Both the position numbers and the translations under genes were made by a program. From Tychonema litorale BBK16 (GTDB taxonomy: Bacteria > Cyanobacteriota > Cyanobacteriia > Cyanobacteriales > Microcoleaceae): DNA of 58,010 nt. Below, in pieces: positions 8,577 through 16,750 of the stretch. The stretch is from positions 1 to 58,010 of the forward strand of contig NZ_JAKJHX010000022.1 in NCBI RefSeq assembly GCF_021648855.1, given 5' to 3'. Every line of letters begins with the position of its first letter. Positions within the stretch are counted from its first letter, which is position 1. Below the pieces are notes generated by a model. The model did no database searches and was not told the DNA's origin. It saw only the letters and a program-made list of their open reading frames with translations.

Positions 8577-9937
8577 ATGTTTTCGCTTAAGCTTTTTGGG
8601 CTAGGTAAAGAATCTTCTATTAGATAAGGAGTTCGCAGGATAATTGCTACTGAACTCATATAAAGTCCGAGAAAATGACCAAAAGCAGGTTGTGGATAAA
8701 AAGTTTCTTGACTAAAAGCGGTAATTAAAAAGGTAATAGTCCCCCAAAAAAAAGGTTTCTCTTTTATTTCTGTTTTGTAAAGATAAAATAAAATTATGCT
8801 AAATAATACGCTAAATATGCACAAACCTATCAAACCAGTTTCGGAAGTAATTTGTAGATAAAGCATATGAGCATTATTTCCCCGATCAATCGCAGAGCCA
8901 AAACCATTCCCTACAAACCAGTTAACTTGATTTTCGTCTAATGCATTCAGGTGAGCAGCCCAAAGTTCGTCACGTCCACTTAGGTTTTCAGTTTTATTAG
9001 CTTGAAAGACCGTTAGTTGACGATCAATAATTGAACCTTCAATGGAATTCACCTCAATAGATTGAGACCCAAATGCAGATGCCAGCACAGGTAAAATCAA
9101 TGCTATATTAACAATACATAAAGCATAAATGGGTTTAGATGTCAAATATATAAATAGCAAAAAGAGCATGGCTCCAAATCCAGAACGAGATTCGCTGATA
9201 AAGACAGTTAGCGTAGAAATAACAAGCAAAATAGTATTAGATAAATCTTTTTTTTCATTGTTTCCTAAGTGCAGCCTCAAAATAAGAAGCATTGTTACTT
9301 GTGCTGCTACATAAGCATGATTGTAACCAACAAAACCTAAACCTTTAGTTCCTATTTTGCCAACACCTTCATAGAATTGCCAAGCTCCGATTTTAGGCAA
9401 ATGGGCGGTGATTAATGAAAGAGGTACTACACCAGCATAGGTCAAGAAAACTCCCAGGCAAACAAAAATTAATACACCATCAACAATTTGCCTCATTACC
9501 TGAAGTCGTGCTGCTGTTAATGGGATGCGACCAATTAACCAAAATAAACTAAAGTATTGCACTAAGCGATAAAGTTGGAAAGCCCCAAAGGGAGCGCCGT
9601 TGGCATTCTCATCAGCAGAAGCCAAGTAGCAAAGATAAGATTGGATGCACCCCAGAAAAATAATTATAAGAATCGAAAATATTTTTTGATTCGGAATAGA
9701 AAGGCGTGTAGTATATCGACGACTTTGGATAAAGGTGAAGACGAGGAGGAAAAATGCAAAGTCACAAAAACCAGGCCAAATAGCCCAGGGTCCTATAGGT
9801 AAAATGGGGACGGTGAAACTTTGGGAGAGCAAATAACAGCATAAAGCAAAAAACAACCATTTTGTGTGTTGTAACTGCGATGACGATATAGGCGTAAAGT
9901 TAGGTATAACAGATTTAGCTTGGGTTTTTGACTTCAT
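8573..9937 (-). CDS. O-antigen polymerase/ligase family protein (Wzy-like)
   Basis: A 454-aa integral membrane protein with about ten hydrophobic segments and one larger loop (about 265-330) containing GRDELWAAHLNAL and WFVGNGFGSAIDRGNNAHMLYLQ. That is the usual pattern of the Wzy_C / WaaL superfamily, with an Arg in the loop and a conserved HN..YLQ segment. It is expected to polymerise undecaprenyl-linked repeat units on the outer face of the membrane. It overlaps both neighbours by ATGA (8573-8576 and 9934-9937), which suggests coupled translation of glycosyltransferase, polymerase and glycosidase. Confidence 0.88.
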   Translation of the reverse strand: MKSKTQAKSVIPNFTPISSSQLQHTKWLFFALCCYLLSQSFTVPILPIGPWAIWPGFCDFAFFLLVFTFIQSRRYTTRLSIPNQKIFSILIIIFLGCIQSYLCYLASADENANGAPFGAFQLYRLVQYFSLFWLIGRIPLTAARLQVMRQIVDGVLIFVCLGVFLTYAGVVPLSLITAHLPKIGAWQFYEGVGKIGTKGLGFVGYNHAYVAAQVTMLLILRLHLGNNEKKDLSNTILLVISTLTVFISESRSGFGAMLFLLFIYLTSKPIYALCIVNIALILPVLASAFGSQSIEVNSIEGSIIDRQLTVFQANKTENLSGRDELWAAHLNALDENQVNWFVGNGFGSAIDRGNNAHMLYLQITSETGLIGLCIFSVLFSIILFYLYKTEIKEKPFFWGTITFLITAFSQETFYPQPAFGHFLGLYMSSVAIILRTPYLIEDSLPSPKSLSENI

Positions 9938-11088
9938 TGAATGATCTCTCCAGTGTAAAGTTCCTCCAATTGTTTAACGCTATTATGAATATTGAACGAA
10001 CTTTGCTCAATCAGTTTATAAGCTTCTGCTTGGGTAATTTTTGGTTTGGCTTTGTTAGTAGTTAGGATCGCATTAGACCATTCTGATGCAGTTTGGGCAA
10101 GGGAGATTCGTTGCAATAGAGGTTTTATAACATCTGCTTCTTCTGGGACTACATTTGAAAAAACACAGGGCAAGCCTGCTGCTTGTGCCTCGATTAAGAC
10201 TAAACCCAAACCTTCATAAAGAGATGGCAAGACGAATGTATCCATAGCCCCAAGCATCAGTCTGGGTACATCCGATCGCAGTCCTGCAAAGATGACATAT
10301 TTATCTAAGCCCATTTCGATCGATTTCTGCTTTATCTGGGGACGCAACGATCCATCACTCACAAGTAACAAGCGCATATTGGGTTGTTTTTGGGCAATCG
10401 CCGCTGCGACTTCTAGTAGAAATAAATGGTTTTTTTGTTCTTCAAATCTGCCGACGTGACCGACGACAAAGGCGTCGGCAGGGATGCCGAATTCAGCACG
10501 AACAGCAACAGAATCAACTATATCGCGAAATGGTATCAGATCTACGCCACAGTAAAGAATTTGCCAGCGCGAGTCAGTTTTCCAAGCTTGGTTGAACAAT
10601 ACTGTTCTTACTTGGCGGCTAGCTGACAAACCAAGTTTTGCATATCGATCGATTAACCATTTTGTTAGAGTTAGATACAAGCGCCGATGTAATCCTGCTT
10701 TGGCATCAATTACAGAGGTATCGTTGTGGCTGTGAGCAATTCGTACAGCCACCCCTGCTTGTTTCGCTAAATAGAGAACATAACCGCTAAAGTGATGGAC
10801 ATGACTGTGAACAATGTCATAGGGTCCATATTCGCCTAAAATTCGTTTAAAGTTGCGAGCGTACAACAAAGGTTTTGACGGATCGAGACACGGGATAATT
10901 TTGCTACCAAGAGCACGCACTTCGTCGTCGTAAGGACAGGGTTCAGTCGTATGAACCAAAAAGTCCATTTGAAAGCGATCGCGATCGATATGTCTCAAAA
11001 CGTGCATCAGCCAAGTCTCTATACCGCCCCGGTTCATGCCGCCAACGACGTGGAGAATTCGGATTGTTTGTCCATTAACTGATGCCAT
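9934..11088 (-). CDS. Glycosyltransferase, GT4/GT1 family (EpsF-like)
   Basis: A 384-aa GT-B glycosyltransferase. The N-terminus ILHVVGGMNRGGIETWLMHV is the typical acceptor-domain start of EpsF-like enzymes. HSHVHHFSGYVLYLAKQAG follows, and the donor domain has GHVGRFEEQKNH and the EX7E motif in LYEGLGLVLIEAQAAG. GGAGAG lies about 8 nt before the ATG at 11088. Its stop overlaps the start of the polymerase gene. Donor and acceptor are unknown. Confidence 0.93.
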   Translation of the reverse strand: MASVNGQTIRILHVVGGMNRGGIETWLMHVLRHIDRDRFQMDFLVHTTEPCPYDDEVRALGSKIIPCLDPSKPLLYARNFKRILGEYGPYDIVHSHVHHFSGYVLYLAKQAGVAVRIAHSHNDTSVIDAKAGLHRRLYLTLTKWLIDRYAKLGLSASRQVRTVLFNQAWKTDSRWQILYCGVDLIPFRDIVDSVAVRAEFGIPADAFVVGHVGRFEEQKNHLFLLEVAAAIAQKQPNMRLLLVSDGSLRPQIKQKSIEMGLDKYVIFAGLRSDVPRLMLGAMDTFVLPSLYEGLGLVLIEAQAAGLPCVFSNVVPEEADVIKPLLQRISLAQTASEWSNAILTTNKAKPKITQAEAYKLIEQSSFNIHNSVKQLEELYTGEIIQ

Positions 11089-11124
11089 ACTTTGTTCTCT
11101 CCAAGTTCCTAGAATAATTCAATT

Positions 11125-12096
11125 TCAACAAGCTCCTTTATAAAGTTTTATCAACTCCTTATCGGAAAGAATCGAATCACTTTTTCGCCCCATAAAATAA
11201 TACCCTGATGCAGCATCAAGAGTTCCTGCTTTGTCAATCAATAATTCATCAAAATATGTCAAATAAAAGGAGGTAAATCTTGCAAAAATCCCAAGAAAAA
11301 TTCTCAAAATTTTTGATTTAGTAAAACTTTTGAGAAAATAACTATAAGACCAAGCTAATGCCATCCCCGGTCCGCACGCAGCTCCACTCTCAATTTCTTC
11401 AAACTTTCTAAATAAGCGACGGTGTCCAAGATGAGTAAAACGAGTAAAGTCATAGCAACCTCCATGTACTTGCTGCATAAATGGAGTTTCGGCATAAACT
11501 AACCCATCTTTTTTTAAGACTCTATGAATTTCTTCTACACACTGATACGGATCGACCACATGTTCAAGAACTGCCTGTACAATTACACCATCAAATGAAT
11601 CATCTTTAAAGGGTATGCTATGTGCGTCTAAGATAACATCTGTCCTAGGACCAAATGAAACATCACTTTCAACTAATACAACCTCTGGATATTCCACAAC
11701 AACTTTCATTCCCTCGCCCAATATACTTCCACCCAGCACTAAAACCTTTGGTGAATTTGATTTAGTCAATAAAAGTTTCACAAAGTCTTGATAGTTATTC
11801 ACTGCTTTTACATTCCTACTTATGCCAGGAATTAATCGCTTTGTGATTTTTTTAAAAGGATTTTCGGGCGCTAAATCAAAATACATATTCCGACTACTTA
11901 AAAAGTCATCAATAGTAAATATGCTGGCATCCTCATCGATCAAAATTGGTATGCCATCTCTTACCGGGAATAACAAGTTACATTCCAATCTGTTACATTG
12001 GTATTGTTGGCTACCGACCGACTCTAAATTTCCTTTACATCTGGGACAGCAAAGTAGTGGTTGAATGAGGGCAGGTAGTTGTAGTTCAGATTGCAT
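11125..12096 (-). CDS. SAM-dependent methyltransferase (type 11) with N-terminal zinc-ribbon
   Basis: A 323-aa protein. The N-terminal part has a Trm112-like zinc ribbon (LLCCPRCKGNLESVGSQ, then a CNRLEC pair and FPVRDGIPILID). It is followed by a class I methyltransferase fold with KVLVLGGSILGEGM (motif I), VILDAHSIPFKDDSFDGVI and QAVLEHVVDP. The frame opens at 12177 inside the upstream flippase gene, but the ATG at 12096 has AGGGA about 9 nt upstream and lies clear of that gene, so it was chosen. It probably O-methylates a sugar of the repeat unit; that target is inferred. Confidence 0.85.
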   Translation of the reverse strand: MQSELQLPALIQPLLCCPRCKGNLESVGSQQYQCNRLECNLLFPVRDGIPILIDEDASIFTIDDFLSSRNMYFDLAPENPFKKITKRLIPGISRNVKAVNNYQDFVKLLLTKSNSPKVLVLGGSILGEGMKVVVEYPEVVLVESDVSFGPRTDVILDAHSIPFKDDSFDGVIVQAVLEHVVDPYQCVEEIHRVLKKDGLVYAETPFMQQVHGGCYDFTRFTHLGHRRLFRKFEEIESGAACGPGMALAWSYSYFLKSFTKSKILRIFLGIFARFTSFYLTYFDELLIDKAGTLDAASGYYFMGRKSDSILSDKELIKLYKGAC

Positions 12097-12127
12097 TGAT
12101 TTAATCCCTAAGTTATTTAGTACAAAG

Positions 12128-13453
12128 CTAAAAGAGTACACAGTTGTGTTTGTTGAGTCTTTGCAGTGCATAGACAATAACTCCCAAACTAAAAACTACT
12201 TGAACGATCGCCCCAACGATCAGCGCGATCGCCGCCCCTCGCACTCCCTGTGTTGGAATTAACCAGAAACAGGCGATCGCACAACTCCCCGTTACCAAAA
12301 CAAACAAAGGCATTTGCACCCGAAAGTATCTAGCCGCCGTCATCCCGTAACCCAAAAAGGAAGAAACATAACCCATACCCGCAGCTACCATCAGCCACGC
12401 GAACAAATCAGCTCGCTCAGCATACTCCGGCGTATAAAGTAAAGTTAGGATTGGTTTGCCGGCAACAACAGCGACAAAAACACCTCCTATACCTAACATC
12501 AAGCCCACCCCCACCAGCTTCAGCAAAAGTGTGCGAAAGGCAGTGCTATTTCCCGCCGCATAATATTTTGCCAGTCGTGGACTTGCAGACTCGGCAAGTG
12601 CACTCACAACCATACTTCCAACCACCATTAGGTAAGACATGGCAGCGAAAATACCCAATTCTCGTTCGCCCAAATACCGTTCGATAAAATAGCGAGGAAT
12701 ATTAGTATTTAGCGAAATCAGCATCATCACAAAGCCCAGAGGTAAAGCAAGCAAAACTAACTTCCTCAAGGTTTTTTGATGCCAGCGCGGATACAAGGAA
12801 TTCTGGCTGTTTTCAGGTAAAACATCGGCAACTAATAAATCTTCTTCCTGTTTCTGATGGGAAGAATTATTTAAAATTAATCTACCATTGCGAATGTCCC
12901 AGCCGAAGAGGACTAAACCCCACGCAATTGCTAATCCGATCGCTCCCCCTACCACACTCCCAGTTACGGAAACTCCGATCGCCAAAAGTAACAGCGATAA
13001 AGGGCCTTTAATCATCAGGGCGATCGCAATTCGATCCATCCGTTCATGTTGTTGGATCAGTCCGTTAAATACATCGGTGATCGACTCGAAGGCTTTTGCT
13101 AGCGCGATCGCCAAAATCACCAGTGAAGTCTCCAACCGATATCCAGCTTTCAGCGTAATTCCCGCAATTATCAACAGTGCTAAACCAGTTCCAATCAACC
13201 TCAAACCCAGATAATCACTGAAAACATAATCCCCTTTGGCATCCGTCGCTTGGATACCACGTAATTGCAGATTAGTAAACATGATCACTGGCGCTGTCAC
13301 TGCCAAACCCAAGGTAAATTGACCGACCATTTCAGGACTGCCCAATTTAGCAAGCACCACCAACATCCCCCACTGGGAAGCCGCATAAATGAGGTTGCCA
13401 GTGAAAGTCCAGGAAAAATTCCGGCGTAGTGTTAGTGGTTTCAATTGTTGCAT
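12128..13453 (-). CDS. Oligosaccharide flippase (Wzx / MATE-like)
   Basis: A 441-aa protein made almost wholly of hydrophobic helices (about 12), with the N-terminal pattern LRRNFSWTFTGNLIYAASQWG that marks polysaccharide transporters of the MOP superfamily. It is expected to flip undecaprenyl-linked repeat units across the cytoplasmic membrane. Hydrophilic residues about 205-220 form a cytoplasmic loop. It lies between the dehydratase-EAL gene (80 nt upstream) and the methyltransferase (31 nt downstream), all on the minus strand. Confidence 0.9.
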   Translation of the reverse strand: MQQLKPLTLRRNFSWTFTGNLIYAASQWGMLVVLAKLGSPEMVGQFTLGLAVTAPVIMFTNLQLRGIQATDAKGDYVFSDYLGLRLIGTGLALLIIAGITLKAGYRLETSLVILAIALAKAFESITDVFNGLIQQHERMDRIAIALMIKGPLSLLLLAIGVSVTGSVVGGAIGLAIAWGLVLFGWDIRNGRLILNNSSHQKQEEDLLVADVLPENSQNSLYPRWHQKTLRKLVLLALPLGFVMMLISLNTNIPRYFIERYLGERELGIFAAMSYLMVVGSMVVSALAESASPRLAKYYAAGNSTAFRTLLLKLVGVGLMLGIGGVFVAVVAGKPILTLLYTPEYAERADLFAWLMVAAGMGYVSSFLGYGMTAARYFRVQMPLFVLVTGSCAIACFWLIPTQGVRGAAIALIVGAIVQVVFSLGVIVYALQRLNKHNCVLF

Positions 13454-13533
13454 TAGTAGCTAATTGCCTGCTTGCTAATTGGTTAATTCAAAATCATGTA
13501 TTTCAAATCTAAAAATTCTCAAAAATTACTCAT

Positions 13534-16323
13534 TTAACCATTAACAGCCATCCCTCCAATCAATTTTTCCACCTTATAGCACTCTACAGGTTTTGAGAAA
13601 AAGTATCCCTGACCATAGAGGCACTTCAGAGCTTTGAGCTGAGCTATTTGCCATCTCGTTTCCACTCCTGTCGCAATCATTCCCATACCTAACTCCTGAG
13701 TTATGGCAATGATTTTGTTGAGAATTTCTAAGTTGGGTTTGCTAGCATCCAGCCCGCTGACTAGAGAACAATCTAACTTCAAACTGTCGAATTTTCCATA
13801 CTTCAGTCGGGTCAATTGATAGAGTTGAGTTAATGATACATCACTCAGACCACAATGGTCAATTTGTACTTGCAACCCTAAAGTTTTGAGTTGGACAAAT
13901 ACAGATCCAGCCAACTCACAATTTTGCGTTACAACATCTTCAGGAATTTCTAACCTCAAGCTAGAAGCATCAAGATTTGTTTCTTTCAATATTTGGGCGA
14001 CTGTCTTGATTAAGTTAGGGTGGAACAACTGTTTGCTAGTCAAATTCACGCTGACGGTTAAAGGAGAGTTAAGACGAAATTGCGACTGCCAAATCTGCAT
14101 CTGGCTCGAAGCTTGCCATAGTACCCATTCACCAATGGGAACAATTAAGCCAGTTTCTTCTGCCGCTGGTAGGAATTCGTCCGGCCAAAGCAAACCTTGA
14201 GTTGGGTGTTGCCAGCGCAACAGCGCTTCAAAGCTACTAATTTTATTAGTTTCCAGGCAGACGATCGGCTGATAGTGAATCCGAAGCTCCTCATTGGCCA
14301 GAGCCACTCGCAAATCATTCTCTAACTGCACAGATGCTGCACTACTAATCTTTGTCACAGCGATTGTTTCTTTGGCTGTATTTGCCTGCAAATTGGTTGT
14401 TGAATATCCTGATATGTATTCAGGTACTAACTGCTGTAGTATTGAGACTATTAAATTGGCATCATTGCGATCGCCTGCTTGACAAAGAGCCTCTACTTCC
14501 AGCTCAATATTTTCTTTCACTAGGCGGCTGGCATTCCCCAAACTCAGAATTTTTTCGTGTTTAGTTTTGTTGTATTTTTCTCCGGGAATGAACAGTTCTT
14601 CAAACAGTTTTTCTCCAGGCCGCAGCCCTGTGAAGGCGATTTCAATGTCTTTGCCGACTTCATATCCTGAAAGCCGAATCAAATCGTTTGCCAAATCAAC
14701 AATTCTGACAGCTTCCCCCATTTCTAGCATGAAAACTTCCCCGCCACCACCGATGACTGCTGCCTGCAAAACCAGTTGAACTGCTTCGGGAATAGTCATG
14801 AAATAGCGACAGATATCTGGATGGGTAATTGTGATCGGCCCGCCCTCGGCAATTTGTCGTTTGAAAGTGGGTACGACGCTACCGCGACTGCCAAGAACAT
14901 TGCCGAAACGCACCACAACAAAGGGGTTCTCGCTTTTTTTTGCTGCTTGCAATACCAGCATTTCGGCAACTCTTTTGCTGGCTCCCATAATGCTAGTTGG
15001 ATTCACCGCTTTGTCGGTGGAAATCATCACAAAGTTTTGTACTTTGTATTTCAATGCCATCTCCAACAGATTTTTCGTTCCCCGCACGTTGTTGGTAATC
15101 GCTTCTGGCGGGTTTAATTCCATCATCGGTACGTGTTTGTGAGCGGCCGCATGAAAAATCATGTCTGGTCTGGTTATTTCAAACACATAGTCTAAGCGAT
15201 CGAGCAAACGAATATCGGCGATACAAGCTGTAATGCGAGTAATATCTGTTTTACTATTGTTTGTCTTTTTAATTTCTGACAGAATTTTTACGAGCTCTTG
15301 TTGAATGTTGAATACAGAATTTTCTCCGTGTCCGACAATGATGATTTCCGCAGGATCACACTTTAATATTTGCCGACAAAGTTCACTGCCGATCGATCCG
15401 CCCGCACCGGTAATTAGAATTTTCTTGCCCCCAATCAATTCCAAGACTTTCTGGATATCTGTTTGGATGGGGGCGCGACGAAGCAAGTCCTCAATTTGTA
15501 CTTCTCTAAGGCTACCTAAACTGACGCGACCATTGATGATTTCATTGAGGCCGGGAAGGGTGCTGGTTGGCACTCCAATTGACTGGCAAATTTCAACGAT
15601 CGCCCTAATCTCATTTCCCGGTGCTGAGGGTATGGCAATCATGACTTTGCCGATATTTAGCGATCGCACTACGTCCGGAATATTATAACGATTGCCTACT
15701 ACGATCAGTTTGCGAATCTGCTTGGTGATTTTTTTGGGGTCATCGTCAATGAAAGCGATGGGATCGAGTCCTACCTCTGGACTCCTCTGCATTGTTTGCA
15801 TCAGAGACGTGCCTGCACTGCCCGCACCGACTATCAAGACGCGATCGCGTTGCTGAACTTTCCACGGTTTTTGGTTCCATCTTTCGAGGGCTGGAATGCT
15901 AAAACGAATCGCCGCCACTAACAAAAAGCTGATCATCGCGTCTAGTAGCGGCAGCGATCGCGGTAGATTGGCGATCGGCGAATTATTTAGCTGGTAAAGT
16001 TGTTGGAACAAGATGATTTGCATCGGTAGCGAGATACCTATCAGCATCGCTATTTGTGCCATTTCTTCCAGACCCGCATACTGCCAGTAACGCTTGTAGA
16101 GGCCACCTGCATAAAACAGTATAATTTTGACTGTTAAAAATAATACTGTAACTACCGCTAGACCGTGTCGGTAGGGAGCCAGAGTTGATGTATCATCTAA
16201 ACGAATTGCCAGGGCCAATGATGGTGCGATCGTAAAACAAATTGCATCGATTATCAAAAAGTGACGAGTTCTTAATTCCGCCAAGACTTTGCTGATTTTT
16301 TTTATGTTCCCATTTATATTCAT
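13534..16323 (-). CDS. FlaA1/CapD-type nucleoside-sugar 4,6-dehydratase fused to a degenerate EAL domain
   Basis: A 929-aa fusion. Residues about 20-145 form four membrane helices; GAGSAG (166-171) begins the first Rossmann domain and TGAGGSIG (305-312) the NAD-binding SDR domain. In the catalytic region, Ser435/Thr436, Met446 and Lys450 match the Ser-Met-Lys triad of large WbpM/PglF-type dehydratases. These enzymes make UDP-4-keto-6-deoxy sugars. Residues 666-929 are an added EAL domain: EAL (699-701), Asn760, Glu792, Lys849 and QGYFFSKP remain. The DDFGTG loop is DHCGLS (822-827), AEGVE is ATGVE, and about 6 residues are inserted before Lys849. The domain is thus probably a c-di-GMP sensor rather than an active phosphodiesterase. 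AGGAT precedes the ATG. Confidence 0.92.
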   Translation of the reverse strand: MNINGNIKKISKVLAELRTRHFLIIDAICFTIAPSLALAIRLDDTSTLAPYRHGLAVVTVLFLTVKIILFYAGGLYKRYWQYAGLEEMAQIAMLIGISLPMQIILFQQLYQLNNSPIANLPRSLPLLDAMISFLLVAAIRFSIPALERWNQKPWKVQQRDRVLIVGAGSAGTSLMQTMQRSPEVGLDPIAFIDDDPKKITKQIRKLIVVGNRYNIPDVVRSLNIGKVMIAIPSAPGNEIRAIVEICQSIGVPTSTLPGLNEIINGRVSLGSLREVQIEDLLRRAPIQTDIQKVLELIGGKKILITGAGGSIGSELCRQILKCDPAEIIIVGHGENSVFNIQQELVKILSEIKKTNNSKTDITRITACIADIRLLDRLDYVFEITRPDMIFHAAAHKHVPMMELNPPEAITNNVRGTKNLLEMALKYKVQNFVMISTDKAVNPTSIMGASKRVAEMLVLQAAKKSENPFVVVRFGNVLGSRGSVVPTFKRQIAEGGPITITHPDICRYFMTIPEAVQLVLQAAVIGGGGEVFMLEMGEAVRIVDLANDLIRLSGYEVGKDIEIAFTGLRPGEKLFEELFIPGEKYNKTKHEKILSLGNASRLVKENIELEVEALCQAGDRNDANLIVSILQQLVPEYISGYSTTNLQANTAKETIAVTKISSAASVQLENDLRVALANEELRIHYQPIVCLETNKISSFEALLRWQHPTQGLLWPDEFLPAAEETGLIVPIGEWVLWQASSQMQIWQSQFRLNSPLTVSVNLTSKQLFHPNLIKTVAQILKETNLDASSLRLEIPEDVVTQNCELAGSVFVQLKTLGLQVQIDHCGLSDVSLTQLYQLTRLKYGKFDSLKLDCSLVSGLDASKPNLEILNKIIAITQELGMGMIATGVETRWQIAQLKALKCLYGQGYFFSKPVECYKVEKLIGGMAVNG

Positions 16324-16750
16324 ACAGAATCCTATCAGACGATAATTTTACCAAAACTATATCTAGCTCCTCTTGAAGTATTTTTTTATACTTGTATTCC
16401 CATGGAAGAAATCAGCATTTAAATCGGAAACCACTCAAGTGGCATCATTAAAGTGATATTACAAAATAAAACTGTGTCCCCTAATTTTATTTTCATAAAT
16501 TTAACTTTCCGACCTCATCTGGATGCTACACTCATCCTCTCCTACCATTAGTGGTATTGTCCAGAAATTTATAACTCTTTACCGTATCTTCACAAATATA
16601 CGTAAATTTGTCGGTTGTTCCGAGCACAAACAATATATTTCTTAAAACACAGATATTATTTCACTTAAGTGGTACGATGGATATCTTGAATAATGAGTAT
16701 AAAAGCCCAGACTGTGACTGCTTACAAAAATCATTTTTCCGGAGTAACTA
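16324..16750. promoter_or_regulatory. Divergent promoter region of the EPS locus with repeated palindromic motif
   Basis: A 427-bp AT-rich gap between two divergent polysaccharide genes, so it must hold both promoters. A 12-bp near-palindrome occurs twice: CCACTCAAGTGG (16431-16442) and TCACTTAAGTGG (16661-16672). A weaker ACCATTAGTGGT lies between them (16544-16555). Such paired sites are typical of a dimeric regulator. No gene is seen here; the -10/-35 elements could not be assigned with confidence. Confidence 0.55.

Noticed and set aside
13886..15688. Several plus-strand frames opposite the dehydratase-EAL gene
   Set aside because: All are shadows of one strong minus-strand coding region with conserved motifs.
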